Of a DNA stretch of 64,000 bases, positions 37,722-48,558 are shown one piece after another. The translations under genes were made by a program, and so were the position numbers. Every line of letters begins with the position of its first letter. Position 1 is the first letter of the stretch. The DNA is from Sacculina carcini (taxonomy: Eukaryota > Arthropoda > Thecostraca > Sacculinidae), in NCBI GenBank assembly GCA_916048095.2, contig OU696581.1, forward strand, positions 1,871,945 to 1,935,944, given 5' to 3'. Below the pieces are notes generated by a model. The model was not told where the DNA came from and did no database searches. It saw only the letters and a list, made by a program, of their open reading frames with translations.

Positions 37722-39233
37722 TCACCGGCAAATGCGCTCGACGTCGGATGAGCTGAAAAGGGCGCCACAATCGCCACAGTGTCGCACATCGTCCAGCAAG
37801 CAGGAGCGACACACACCGTGTCCACAAGGAACGCGGTAGAGCGGCGTGTTTGGTGTGTGACCGTGCTGAGCGCAAGACAATGGCGCCCGCCGCCGCTGGT
37901 CACACGAAGCTGGCTCTGTCGGTCGTCCGCGGGCGGTCTCGGCGCGCGGCAGAAATGACACCAAGCCAGGCAACACAGAGCGCAGACACGCGTCCAAATC
38001 ACAGTCGGCCTCGGCTGATGTGGTGGCGTCGTGCAGTGATGGATGACGACGCTGTGGCTCATCACACCGCTCGTTGCTAGATGCTGTGTCGGCGGCGGCG
38101 ACGACGCCATTCAACCCATTCGTTCTGCCGCCCGACAACCGCCGCACTCCACCAGCCACGCCAGTCGTAATCGACACAGAACCGAGCACGCGACCCGCAC
38201 CTGCCAACTGACGCCTCTGCTCCACGGGCAGTCCGGCAGTAGACGTAGCTCCGCAGCCGCTACCGCCGCCGGCCGTGTTCTCGTAGAGAAACTGATCGAT
38301 GCGCACCTGCAACGGCGTGTCCGGCAGCGGGCGACACGTGGGGCTGAACGGCACGCCGGTGTACGGGTCGCCGGGCGGCAGACCTCGCTCGGCCAGACTC
38401 TGCACGTGCCGCTCGAGCGTGCGCCGGTCGATCGTGTTGCCGCTGGGCAGCACGGTCGGCAGCAGCATCAGCTCGCACGTGATTGGGTCGATCATCTCGT
38501 CGGGCACGTCGGCGTCGGCATCGACGTTCGCCGGTGCCGCTGCGTCGCGAACGACGGCCGGCCGATCGACGATGGACGGGACCGGCGAGGCGGCGGCCGC
38601 CATTTTATTATGCAGTGCGCGTTGGTAGGCCGGATGCGCGGCGTGCACTGGGCGCGCCCACACCGCCAGCCGCCGCACACACACAACACTGGCGCCCAGC
38701 ACGCGCGTCACATGCACCTGCAGACAGCGCGCATGTCGCCGTCCCGACGGAGACAGCGAGCAGATGGCGCCGTTGTTCTGATTCTGGCGCAGTTGCCACG
38801 AGCGTGTCGCAAACGTCACGTCGTCGTTATTGTCATTGCCGCAACGTTGAGTGTGTGACACATCGGCGCGCTGATAGCTGGCGACACGTTGCCATGACGA
38901 CGACGGCGGCGGCCACGAAGCAGTTGGCGATGGTGGCGCCCCCACGACGGCATGACGACAAGTAAGCAGCTCGACGCCGGCGGTCACGTGACGTCCACAG
39001 CGCAGTTTGAGACAGACGGCGCTGATGTCGACTGGACAGCAGAACTGCAGTGTCAGCCGCACTGGCGGACGCACAAAACCGGCGCACATGAAAGACGAGT
39101 ACGTGCCCGCAGCGGCTGTGTGTTCTGACTCTGCGCTGAGTAGCTGATGCGCCTCACACCCATCCTCGCACACGGCACTGCTCTCAATGTGTTCACACAA
39201 CAGCCGCGAACAGAAATTGAGCTCCGGTTGCAT
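37722..39233 (-). CDS. UBOX5: U-box/RING E3 ubiquitin ligase (UBOX5/RNF37)
   Basis: This is a single uninterrupted frame of 503 codons. RNF37 is a nuclear U-box E3 ubiquitin ligase. Residues 1 to about 190 match the family's N-terminal region, including the FVRPPVRLTLQF segment and a cysteine-containing start. The U-box spans about residues 243-318, beginning VPDEMIDPITCELM, with the signature proline-threonine-cysteine context and the closing DTPLQVRIDQFL. The last 50 residues form a RING-like cluster with CGHGVC, RSC and CGDCG. The linker between them is low-complexity and Arg/Ala/Gly-rich. The length is close to the human protein (about 540 aa). Start: the first ATG of the frame gives the family's usual N-terminus. 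It is divergent from RIM-BP, with 1.46 kb between the two starts. The lack of introns is notable beside UTP20 and TSR1. Confidence 0.9.
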   Translation of the reverse strand: MQPELNFCSRLLCEHIESSAVCEDGCEAHQLLSAESEHTAAAGTYSSFMCAGFVRPPVRLTLQFCCPVDISAVCLKLRCGRHVTAGVELLTCRHAVVGAPPSPTASWPPPSSSWQRVASYQRADVSHTQRCGNDNNDDVTFATRSWQLRQNQNNGAICSLSPSGRRHARCLQVHVTRVLGASVVCVRRLAVWARPVHAAHPAYQRALHNKMAAAASPVPSIVDRPAVVRDAAAPANVDADADVPDEMIDPITCELMLLPTVLPSGNTIDRRTLERHVQSLAERGLPPGDPYTGVPFSPTCRPLPDTPLQVRIDQFLYENTAGGGSGCGATSTAGLPVEQRRQLAGAGRVLGSVSITTGVAGGVRRLSGGRTNGLNGVVAAADTASSNERCDEPQRRHPSLHDATTSAEADCDLDACLRSVLPGLVSFLPRAETARGRPTEPASCDQRRRAPLSCAQHGHTPNTPLYRVPCGHGVCRSCLLDDVRHCGDCGALFSSSDVERICR

Positions 39234-40691
39234 TAACGACTGATCAAGCCCTGTTCATAGTGTACCAGAACCAGTTGTGTTTGGGTGCGCCGCGAAGTGC
39301 GTACAATCGGGTAACTGCCGGTAGACTCAAGCGGACGTGTTGATAAATATACCGGGGCCAGGATTCGAACCGCGAACCTCTGTGATTGATTGAAACACTG
39401 TTCCAGCGAGTAATATCAGCAGATTCTATAAACTTGCCTAGACTTTCACTGATGCTAGTTTGCATAGAGGAACGGAGACGTGAGCAATAGCTGAAGAAAC
39501 TTGACGGGAATGTAAGTAAAAACAGTGTACAACGAGTCCACTCAATCAGGAGCAAACAAGCCCATCAACTCATTTGATTGTGGCGTTTCAGGTGTGCCAA
39601 TCAACAAATCCGACGGATCAAGATGTTCAATTAAATTTGATTTATATATTTTGTGAATTAAAAAAAGTGTATCGCGAAATGATGATAATTGTTTTGTGTT
39701 TGTTGGAAAAGAGTTTCATTTTATTATTTTAGATTAGGCTGCTTGGATAGGAGGGGCAAGAATGTCTCTGGCTGTCCGTTGGTTGCTGTGTTTCGGTTCG
39801 TTGGGTTCGGGCTTATGCTAAGTGGTTGGGGCTTTTTCTTTTATTATTATTTTATGCGCTTTTTTTACTTCACTTCATACTTGAGGCATTTTAATTGTTA
39901 TATCTATAGGTGGTCATATTTTCTCGTTTATGTATGTATGAGCACCAGGTATACCTTTACGAGTTGTTTAGTCATCAGCTGACGGGATTCATTTTGGGGC
40001 GTTTTCTTGTTTTTCACATTTTTTCCATAGCAAACATGGTTTAACAAGGGTTCTACAGCAAGTACATACAACACAAATCAAATATATAAATATCAAGCGA
40101 GTAAGTACATCCGATCTGACAGCCATATACGCTGAAGTGCCGTTTTCGAGTATTCTAACTTTCGAGTGATTTTGCCTGGCTGTGTTAGTTTAAAAGTGAA
40201 AACTAAAACTGCAAATAAAATATGAATATTTTACAATTAATGCGCGCATGATATACAAACTTGTCACGCATGAATTCACGCTAACACAAAACGTTAATAT
40301 CCAGTTTTGCTTCCAATTGAATTCCCTTTATGTTACTGGATTTGAATAATTTAAATCAACTAACTTATCAACGGGCATTTTCACGCATACTTACGCTTGC
40401 ATGAACACACAGACACACACACACGCGTTGACACAAATGTTCATACACATCCATTCATTTTATGTATTTCCTGAGTGTTGGCAGAGGCTGGGCCTGTTTG
40501 TGTTGTGGCTAACACGCAATGTGACATAGCATAGCGGTGTGACAATATGTTTCTCGTACAATAAGAACGCTATGTATTGTTTTGTGCGCTGCTGGTATCA
40601 ATGTTGTCCGCACCAATGACTGTCTAAACTCACTGTACCACGTGTTTTGTGACATATTCCACCTCTGTCGTTTAATTGTATGCGCTAATGC
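39234..40691. other. Divergent upstream region of UBOX5 and RIM-BP
   Basis: It carries a tRNA-derived SINE fragment at 39243-39422, next to the UBOX5 start. The rest is AT-rich with no recognisable gene. Promoters for both flanking genes should lie here, but I cannot point to a specific motif. Confidence 0.5.
39243..39422 (-). mobile_element. tRNA-derived SINE fragment
   Basis: The minus strand has CAGAGGTTCGCGGTTCGAATCC, a perfect B box (GGTTCGAATCC) as in a tRNA T arm. No closed tRNA can be folded from the flanks. Confidence 0.5.
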
Positions 40692-43600
40692 ATGTCTTGC
40701 TTCGGCAGCTGGGCTGGCAGCGATGCGTTAGCGGCGTGCCGAGAGATGGACAAGCTGGACGTTCGACTGCAGCGACCGGCGTCTGTGATACGTTTTCAGG
40801 GCGATCACGACGGTGGTGGCGGTGGCGACACGCGCTCATCTGCCTCCGTGCTGGCCAGCTATCTGCCCGCCGACCGGCTGGCTAGGGTGGGCGCGTCGCG
40901 TCTGCCGCACGGTCGCGACGGCCGGCATGAAACAGCTGCGCTGCGCGGCGCGTCCGTCGACCAGTCTGCCGCACGTCGACGCGCGTTTGCGTTGTCGTCA
41001 ACGCGGCAGCGGTCCGCTCCGGCCGCCCTACAGCAGCAACGCACGACGTTGTCGTCGGTTGTGCAGGACGATAATGAGCGGCTGTTTAGCAGTCGACACC
41101 GGCCGCGCGATCCACTCGACGCTCACAGGCACGCGTCACGTACTGGCGGCGGTGGCGGCGGCGTGTCTGGCGCGGCGAGTCTGCCGCAGCGGACCACACT
41201 GACGGCTCGACAGCGTCAGAGAGAGTCCGAGTATCGGCGGCAGATTAGCGAGCGTGACGCCGAAATCGGCCGACTGAAGGAGCACACGAGAACGCTGGGC
41301 GAACGATTGTCGCGTCGCAACGATCTCAACCAGCTGCGACTCAAGGACAAGACACAGCTGGCCACCATCATCCAGCAGCTGCAGAAGGAGAAGAACGCGC
41401 TGCAGCAGCACGTGACGTCGACGGTGGACGCGCTGCGGCGCCAGTGTGACGACGAGTGCGGCCGCGACGACGCGTGTCAGGCGGAGAACGGCGCACTGCT
41501 GGCACAACTGCAGCAGCTCGAGCGACTAGTGCACGACCATCAGAACGTGCAGACTCAGTTCGCCGCCAAGATCGCCGAGTGCGAGGTGTTGGCCAGTCAC
41601 GTACAAGCCAGCAGCGAGCTGTGTGGCCGGCTGGGACGACGGCTGGACGACGTGAGCGCGCACAACAGCCGACTGAGCGAGCATAACGAGCAGCTGCAGC
41701 AGCGACACGTGCGCGCCATCGGTGATATTGACTCGCAGTGCGCGTCGCTGCAGCACAACCTGGGCCACGTGGAGGTGCAGTGTGAGTCGGCGCAGCAGGA
41801 GGTGCGCTCGCTCAGAGGCAAGGTGATGACGCTCGAATCGGTCGTGCGGCAGATGCGTGAGGCCGGCGAACGCAAGCGCGACCTGCTGCGTCAGCACGAC
41901 GCCGCATGTCAGCAGCTGCAGCAGAAACGCGGCGAATTGGCAAGCGGCGGGGGCGGCGGCAGCGGCGACGCGCAGCACGACCAGGCGGCCACTGCCACCG
42001 TGCGTGCCCTCGAGAGCAAGGTGCGCGAGCTGGAGAAGAAGGCCGAGGCGCAGAAGTTGCAGCAGGAAGAGTTGATGCTCGAGGTGACCGTTTTGAAGCA
42101 GCAAGCACGTGCGTCGGCCACGCGCTGTATGGAGGCCGAGAGTGGCGTATTATCGGCGCAGCAGTGGCACTGCATGTCGAACGACGGGAGTCGCGTGTCC
42201 AGTCCGCTGGCGGCTGTGGCGACGGCGGCGGCGCCAACCACATCCGACGTATCGTCTGACCTAGTGTCCAGTGAATCGCCCGACATGATGGCGGCGAGCG
42301 GCGGTACGACGGCCGTCGCCACCTCGCGCTGCTCTAGCGTCACGCACGCCGACATCGAGCGCATCATGGAGTCGATGGAGCGCGACAACCGCGTGCTCAA
42401 CGAGCTGGATCGGTCGCGCTGTGCCACCGCCATGGCCGTTGGCGCTGTGCCGTCGTCGGCGTCGGCACGCTGCACTCCCTACGATCTGTGTGTGGCGCCC
42501 GCCACCGCCGCACTGCTGGGTGACGCATCTCTGGCCGAAGCCATGGGCGACGCGGCGCTCACTGTGTGCGACTTGGTCAACGGTGACGCCGGTGCTGTGG
42601 TGCTGCCGCCGACTGCAGTTGTGGCCGCTACCGTTGCCGACGCTGACGGCTGCGTCTCGACAGCGCTCGTGCCGGCCAGTCTGGTGTCGGTGGCCGGAGC
42701 GGCGGCGCAGTTGGACTCGCTGGACGTGCCGACGCGTGGCCGGTGTCGCGTCTTTGTGGCCATGTACCCGTACGACCCTCTGATGCAGTCGCCCAACGAT
42801 GCGCCTCATCTGGAACTGCCGCTAAGCGTCGGCGACTACGTGTTGGTGTGGAGCGCGGCCGGCTGTTCGTTGACGTCCGGCGACTCGCTGCACGGCTACC
42901 TGGACGGCGAGCTGTTGAACGGACGCCGCGGCGCCGTTCCGTCCAACTTTCTGCGGCCGGTGGTGGGCGAGCAGCTGGTGCAGTTTCACCGCGCCGTGGT
43001 CGACGGCCTGCTGGACGAGAGTCGCGCGCTAATGACGACACTGCCGGCCGATCTCGATCTAGCCAACCAATCCAACGAGGCATTGCTGGTTCCGCGACCC
43101 AGTGCGGCTGCTGCGTGTGGCACCGCCACCGACGCCGATATGCTGGTGGTGACGGCTGACAACCAGGCCGACGGCGGAGTGCCTCTGACAGCCGACGAGC
43201 TGGTCGACTTGGAGCCGGTGCCGCCGCCCCGCCGGCTCACTCTGCAACGTTGCATGGCTCGCTCGATCATTGTCAGCTGGCAGGCGCCGCTGTACGATCA
43301 GCAGCTGGCGGCTGCGGCGGCGGCGGCATCCGTCGAGCGTTACCACGTGCACCTGGACGGACTGCTGCGCTGCACGGTGCTGGCCGGCCAGCGACTGCGC
43401 GCACTCATCGAGGACGTTGATCTGTCGCGTCCGCACCGTGTCAGCGTGCGTGCCGTCACTCGGCAGCGACGTTCGTCACGTGACGCCGCCTGCACGCTGG
43501 TGGTGGGCGCCGGCGCCGGAGTGGCTCCCAGCTGCGTGCGGGCCGTCGGCGTGACGCCCACGTCGGCATGTATCGTGTGGCTGCCGAGCGACAGCAGTTT

Positions 43601-45302
43601 GGAGCACAGTGTGTGTGTGAACAGTGTGGAGGTGTGCACCGTGCCGCCGGGAGTCTACCGCCACAAGATCACCGGCATCGCGCCCAACACGCTCTGCCGT
43701 GTCACCGTCAATGCACGCGCCGATCGTGGTGTCGCCTCCAGCTCTACCGCCGGCGCGCATCCCTCGTGCTACCCGCCGCCGTCGCAACAGCAGCAGCCGA
43801 CGCCGGTCGCCTGCTCGTCGCTGATCGAGTTCCGCACGCCGGCCAAGTGCGTGCCCGACCCGCCGCTGCACGTGCAGTGCGAGCCGGGGCCGCAGCACGG
43901 CAGTTTGCTGGTCACGTGGCTGCCCGTCACGCTCAAGTCGACGCTGGCGACCAGCAACGGCGCGGCCGTCACCGGCTATGTGGTGTTTGCCGACGGCAAG
44001 ATGGTGGCCGATCTGACGTCGCCCACCTGTGACCATGCGGTCGTGCGATTGGCCGATATTGCCGGCTTTCAGCCGCGCTACGTCACCGTGCGCACCAAGG
44101 CGCGCGACTGTCTGTCGGTCGACTCGACGCCGTTCGCCATTCCGCTGCAGTGTCTCACCGAGCCGCCGTACGGCGACGAGTTGTTCGCCATCCCCGAGGA
44201 ATGTGAGCCGTACGTGAGCGCTGTCGACTATAGACAGCGTGCGGCGGCGGGGGCGTTCTATGGAGGCAACGGCGTTGGGCCGACGGACGACGCGTTCAGC
44301 GACTCATTCACTGCGCCGTACGGCGGGCGAACGGCCGGCGGCGGCGGCGGCGCGGCCATACCGCACATTGAGATCACGCACGACTCGGCAAGCGAGGAGC
44401 GCGGCTCGCTCGATCTCAGCGAGGAGGATGTGGGTGCGCGGCCTACACGCGGTCGATTCCGTCGCGGCGTTGCCGGCGGCGATATGACAGCACCGGCACG
44501 CTGCAACACCATGGCGGCCGGCTCGGCGGTGCGGCGGCGGGACGGCGGCAGTGGAGCCGTGTCACGCCGTCGCTACACCACAACCACCACTGTCAACCAA
44601 CAACAACAGCAACAGCAGGCGCGCATTTTCGTCGCGCTCTTCGACTACGACCCGCCGACCATGTCGCCGAACCCGGGCGCGTGCGACGAGGAGCTGCCGT
44701 TCAGCGAGGGCCAGCTGATCCGCGTGTTTGGCGACAAGGACGCCGACGGCTTTTTTTGGGGCGCGGCCGGCGGACGCAGCGGCTACGTGCCGTGCAACAT
44801 GGTGTCCGAGGTACAGGTGGACGACAACGAGCAGCCGGTCGGCGGCGGCGGCGGTGGCGGTGTTGGCCGGGACCGCTGGGGCGATATCTACGCGAACATG
44901 CCGACACGACGCATGGTGGCGCTGTACGACTACGATCCGCGCGAGCTGTCGCCCAACGTGGACGCCGACGTCGAGCTGTCGTTCCGCACGGGCAACGTGA
45001 TTGTCGTGTTTGGCGACATGGACGACGACGGCTTCTACATGGGCGAGCTGGGTGGGCGACGCGGTCTCGTGCCGTCCAACTTTCTCACCGACGCGCCGGC
45101 CGACTACACCGAGCCGCCGACGCACGGCGACGCTGAGCGGCCGCAGCATGCACCCGGGCCCGGCGTGCACGGACCGCCGCCGCCGCCGCGCGATAAAACC
45201 ACGGCAACGGTGGCGCACTCTGGCGGCGATGCAGGTCAGCGTCGACAGCAGCAGGCGCCGGTCGCACGTCGCCACGCCGTCGCCAACAGACATGAGCGCT
45301 GA
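40692..45302 (+). CDS. RIM-binding protein (RIM-BP/TSPOAP1 family)
   Basis: RIM-BP is a presynaptic active-zone scaffold that links RIM to voltage-gated calcium channels through its SH3 domains. This is one open frame of 1536 codons. Domains in order: a low-complexity N-terminus; a long coiled coil at about 170-480; SH3-1 at about 684-756 (FVAMYPYDPL to PSNFLRP); three fibronectin III domains at about 844-940, 945-1045 and 1055-1150; a disordered linker with an acidic SEERGSLDLSEED patch; SH3-2 at about 1311-1377 (ARIFVALFDYDPPTMSPNP); and SH3-3 at about 1406-1475 (RMVALYDYDPRELSPNVD). That is the family's SH3-FN3(x3)-SH3-SH3 order. SH3-2 and SH3-3 are nearly canonical; SH3-1 is not (see findings). 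Upstream exons cannot be excluded: a TTCGGCAG that could serve as an acceptor lies only 16 bases after the ATG. No intron interrupts the domains, unlike most animal orthologues. Confidence 0.93.
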   Translation: MSCFGSWAGSDALAACREMDKLDVRLQRPASVIRFQGDHDGGGGGDTRSSASVLASYLPADRLARVGASRLPHGRDGRHETAALRGASVDQSAARRRAFALSSTRQRSAPAALQQQRTTLSSVVQDDNERLFSSRHRPRDPLDAHRHASRTGGGGGGVSGAASLPQRTTLTARQRQRESEYRRQISERDAEIGRLKEHTRTLGERLSRRNDLNQLRLKDKTQLATIIQQLQKEKNALQQHVTSTVDALRRQCDDECGRDDACQAENGALLAQLQQLERLVHDHQNVQTQFAAKIAECEVLASHVQASSELCGRLGRRLDDVSAHNSRLSEHNEQLQQRHVRAIGDIDSQCASLQHNLGHVEVQCESAQQEVRSLRGKVMTLESVVRQMREAGERKRDLLRQHDAACQQLQQKRGELASGGGGGSGDAQHDQAATATVRALESKVRELEKKAEAQKLQQEELMLEVTVLKQQARASATRCMEAESGVLSAQQWHCMSNDGSRVSSPLAAVATAAAPTTSDVSSDLVSSESPDMMAASGGTTAVATSRCSSVTHADIERIMESMERDNRVLNELDRSRCATAMAVGAVPSSASARCTPYDLCVAPATAALLGDASLAEAMGDAALTVCDLVNGDAGAVVLPPTAVVAATVADADGCVSTALVPASLVSVAGAAAQLDSLDVPTRGRCRVFVAMYPYDPLMQSPNDAPHLELPLSVGDYVLVWSAAGCSLTSGDSLHGYLDGELLNGRRGAVPSNFLRPVVGEQLVQFHRAVVDGLLDESRALMTTLPADLDLANQSNEALLVPRPSAAAACGTATDADMLVVTADNQADGGVPLTADELVDLEPVPPPRRLTLQRCMARSIIVSWQAPLYDQQLAAAAAAASVERYHVHLDGLLRCTVLAGQRLRALIEDVDLSRPHRVSVRAVTRQRRSSRDAACTLVVGAGAGVAPSCVRAVGVTPTSACIVWLPSDSSLEHSVCVNSVEVCTVPPGVYRHKITGIAPNTLCRVTVNARADRGVASSSTAGAHPSCYPPPSQQQQPTPVACSSLIEFRTPAKCVPDPPLHVQCEPGPQHGSLLVTWLPVTLKSTLATSNGAAVTGYVVFADGKMVADLTSPTCDHAVVRLADIAGFQPRYVTVRTKARDCLSVDSTPFAIPLQCLTEPPYGDELFAIPEECEPYVSAVDYRQRAAAGAFYGGNGVGPTDDAFSDSFTAPYGGRTAGGGGGAAIPHIEITHDSASEERGSLDLSEEDVGARPTRGRFRRGVAGGDMTAPARCNTMAAGSAVRRRDGGSGAVSRRRYTTTTTVNQQQQQQQARIFVALFDYDPPTMSPNPGACDEELPFSEGQLIRVFGDKDADGFFWGAAGGRSGYVPCNMVSEVQVDDNEQPVGGGGGGGVGRDRWGDIYANMPTRRMVALYDYDPRELSPNVDADVELSFRTGNVIVVFGDMDDDGFYMGELGGRRGLVPSNFLTDAPADYTEPPTHGDAERPQHAPGPGVHGPPPPPRDKTTATVAHSGGDAGQRRQQQAPVARRHAVANRHER

Positions 45303-47220
45303 ACGCCTGTCTGCGGCGGCGGCGATAGTGGCTGTGTGGTGTCTCTCATATCAGCGTGTTTGTAACTGCTCCGCCGCCGTCGCTTGTTGACCATTCAGTG
45401 ACGGCGGGGGGTTCGTTTTGTTCCATCGCAGTGTTTTCACACTTCCAGCCGGTTGCACGTGTGTGTCTACACTGTCAACCATACATGTGTGTGTGTGTGC
45501 GTGTGTGTGTGTTGGATTTTATTACGGTAGTTGTGCTAGTGTTTGGAGTGTTTGCTACGTTTCCACCAATCCTCATCCAGCTTGTCTCGTACGCCGTTCC
45601 TTTTGGGGTTGTTCATATATCGCGTCTCATTATCCAGGGGTATGCTCTTGTCTTGTACTCAAGTTTGCATATATCTGTATATACATGTGTGTGTGTGTGT
45701 GTGCGATTTTTGTATTCAACTCGTCACAGGTGTATCCCTGATGTACCAATTTCTTATCTGTGTGTGTTGCTGTGTTGTCTGCGTCCTAGCAATTTCTACG
45801 TGTTCTCCACTGTTTTCCATTGTTGTTGTCAATTTGTCAACGCACACCTGCAGTATGGTGCGGCTCCATTCGATCAGTTAGCTGCATCATTTTGTTCACC
45901 AGATATGTGTGTGTGTTCGTTTGCGTGTAGGCGATCTATAGCGTGCGAGTGCGCTTGGCGAAGTTACAATTCAACATACCAAAGAAACGGGCATTATATT
46001 GTGCTCACTGTTATTCATATTGTTATTCTAATGCATGCTTATTCGTTGTTCTATCAGCGAGTCATAAATGGACTTTTTCATATAGAAAGCTTTAGCATTC
46101 CGTTGAAGATGGGTTTTACCTCAGGTATTGTTTGTTTATTCGTTAGCTTATTTTACGCATATGGATCGTGTGTTGTTTGCTATTTACTTTTATCGTTACT
46201 ATTTACGCCTAGATTTTGAACAATGTTCCGTCGTTTATTGATTATTTTGGCGCATAATGACTTAGTGTTAGTAGACTTGATGTCACTTTTACGCGATCAT
46301 ACCGATTAGTTTCAGTAGCTTGGCTATGTTGTTATGATGTTAGTGTGTGTGTATGTGTGTTAGTGTGCGTGTGACGGCGTTATTAGTCTAATTACCGCCC
46401 TGTGTTCCATTAGCTGCGCGTTGCTGTACCCACCAGTTCAAGTGTACTCAGGTCGTGCGCTATTGCCTGACCTATCCATGCAGTCGGCATCTGTCTCTGT
46501 TTTATTCGTGATAACATCGTGAAAGGCGATCGCACACGCGGTTGATCCGCGTCTGTGTGTTCTGGCATATTCATCTGGAAAGCTCTACCGCCATCCGACT
46601 TCATATATTCTCGCACAAATTCACGTGCGCGTATGTGTGTGTGTTTGTGTGTGTCGAACTGAATTCTCACTCAACATTTCTGCCCTCGTGTTTGCTTATT
46701 ATAATTGAACGTGTTTGGTGGTCCATTTGCTGTCTCAATATGTGGGTGTGTGTGTTCTGTACTGTTCGCTTACTCAGTGCAATATATCTGCTCATTATCT
46801 GGTGTGTGTGCTTTTTGGCATCATTGAGCTATTGAGACGGCTGTAGTGTGTGTTCTGTGATGGTTCGAAACACTATGTCTTTATTAAATGTTCACAATAC
46901 GAGCCATATGTTCAGGCAAGATCGGGTTTTCGTTTCCAGTAAGCGTGCGAGTTTAGTACAATCGGTTTCACACAAACAGCTGTACAGCTGAGTACAGCTG
47001 CATTGACACACACACACACACACATACAAACGAACTATCTATGTGCCTTCAACCATTGTTAGCACGTGAAATAAACAATATGACGCAATGTCACATTCAA
47101 AATGAACAGGTCAACTAAATAATTAAATATCTTGAAGCTAGATCTCCAACCACCGCTAAAACTGTCAATAATGACTGCAGATTTTGTAATGTTAAGGCGT
47201 CATATCGTTCTATGAGTCGG
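45303..47220. other. 3' untranslated and intergenic DNA between RIM-BP and ISCA1
   Basis: RIM-BP and ISCA1 converge on this stretch. Much of it is TG-rich on the plus strand and most likely RIM-BP 3' untranslated sequence. A plus-strand AATAAA occurs at 47070-47075. A 287-codon open frame at 45356-46219 has no domain and is rich in Cys-Val translations of TG repeats. Confidence 0.45.
46880..46885 (-). terminator. Possible polyadenylation signal of ISCA1
   Basis: The minus strand reads AATAAA here, 336 bases beyond the ISCA1 stop codon. It is a suitable signal by position, but no transcript evidence is available. Confidence 0.35.
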
Positions 47221-48558
47221 CTACATGGAGAAGCTCTCGCCACAACCACACGTGCCTTTGATGTTTGGATTATTGAAGACGAATTCACTGGACAGCTTGG
47301 TTTCAATGTAGTCCATCTCAGTGCCGAGAAGACTCAACTGTGCCTTGTGGTCGATCAGCACGGTCACGCCTGAATACACAACAATGGATAGCGAAAAACA
47401 TGCCTTCTCTTAGTATCAGTGGCGGACCTAGAGTGTAATTTTGGGAGGGGCTGAATTTTGGAGGCGATCAGTCATGTACATGCATCATTATGCAACGTCT
47501 TTACGACAATGCTTATATCTACACATTCTACAAAAATATACTTTTTCTCGATCTCTTTTGGTGAACCTCTTGGTTATGAGGACTTGATAGAAACATTTGC
47601 GGGAGCTTCAGCCTCCCGAGCCCCTCTGAATCCGCCAGTGCTTAGTACTCACAATAGTGTCTCGTGACCAACTATGTAGAAGCACCTGCTTAACATTGAA
47701 TCTTGCCAAAAAATGTAAGTGTGCCAACGGAGCTAGAAATAAACATACCATCTTGTTTCACTTCCTCGTCCAGTTTGCCCTTTTCATACGCATAATCCAA
47801 CGTGTAGCTGAGTCCATTGCAACCGCGTTGCTTGACTCCAACTTTCAGACCAATCTGAACAACAAACAGCAGTCAGACATCGCAAATATTATGAAACTCT
47901 AGCATAATACATGCTTTTCTTCACAAAGCACATATAAATGAATCTGGCACATATTATAAATGCTGCAACTCTGTAGTCGTACTCAAGTTCACTCCTCATG
48001 TTCAAGTGGAATTTAAATCTTGCTGCAAACATTGATTGCACTATGTATTTGTATGAAATGACAGAATTGTTCATTACCGCATTTGGCTGGCCCAGAAGAA
48101 CATTCCTTAGGCGCTCAATCGCATTTTTGGTCTATTAAAACCAAACAGAAGCAGTTAGTCACGATAAAAAGCTAGCAACATGAACAGAATAAATGTTTGA
48201 GCAAGGAAAACAGATACATTAACACAGAATATCAACACAAAGAAACAGTCCAGATTGTCTTTAGATGCATTGCACGCTGCATACACGTACAAATTCATAT
48301 TGTGAATATAACACAGCTTTACTCCTCTGCATCAATTGTTGATTTTTCAAATAATAAAACGTAGTAAATAACTATGAAGTAGCTAAACAAACTAACATTT
48401 ACGACCACGAGTAAGACCACCAATTAGTGCAAAAATGATACCCAACGAAATAGCAGTGTGGTTTTAATGCAACTTACAAGCACCAGAGCAGCTCGGGTAG
48501 GCAGCAATCGTTTCTTTCCTACAGCTCTGACCGTCGCTGAGCCTAAAGACGCTGGCAT
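47221..48558 (-). CDS. ISCA1: ISCA1, mitochondrial iron-sulfur cluster assembly protein 1
   Basis: ISCA1 is an A-type Fe-S protein that works with ISCA2 and IBA57 to build mitochondrial [4Fe-4S] clusters. Four exons: 48478-48558, 48078-48131, 47749-47854 and 47221-47369, totalling 390 nt, or 129 aa, equal to the human protein. Exon 1 encodes a basic, Ser/Arg-rich mitochondrial presequence (MPASLGSATVRAVGKKR). The three cluster-binding cysteines are all present: one in QRGCNGLSYTLDY and two in GTCGCGESF at the C-terminus. LLGTEMDY and SSEFVFNNPNIKG are also intact. It lies head-to-tail behind TSR1, with 485 bases between the TSR1 stop and this ATG. It is one of the few intron-bearing genes here without (TG)n tracts at its acceptors. 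Confidence 0.96.
47417..47640 (+). mobile_element. hAT-type MITE in ISCA1 intron 3
   Basis: It begins CAGTGGCGGACCTAG and ends AATCCGCCAGTG. The 8-bp flanks CTTAGTAT and CTTAGTAC match at seven positions. It belongs to the same family as 25961-26166. Confidence 0.85.

Noticed and set aside
38043-38858. 271-codon plus-strand frame opposite UBOX5
   Set aside because: It is an antisense shadow of a conserved U-box gene in GC-rich DNA, rich in Arg and His with no domain.
41526-43436. Several 90-190-codon minus-strand frames opposite RIM-BP
   Set aside because: They are shadows created by the high GC3 of the real frame. The plus strand carries clear SH3 and FN3 domains.
45356-46219. 287-codon plus-strand frame after RIM-BP, with hydrophobic stretches
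   Set aside because: It is made largely of TG-rich DNA giving Cys/Val/Leu, has no recognisable domain, and follows a coding stop where a 3' untranslated region is expected.
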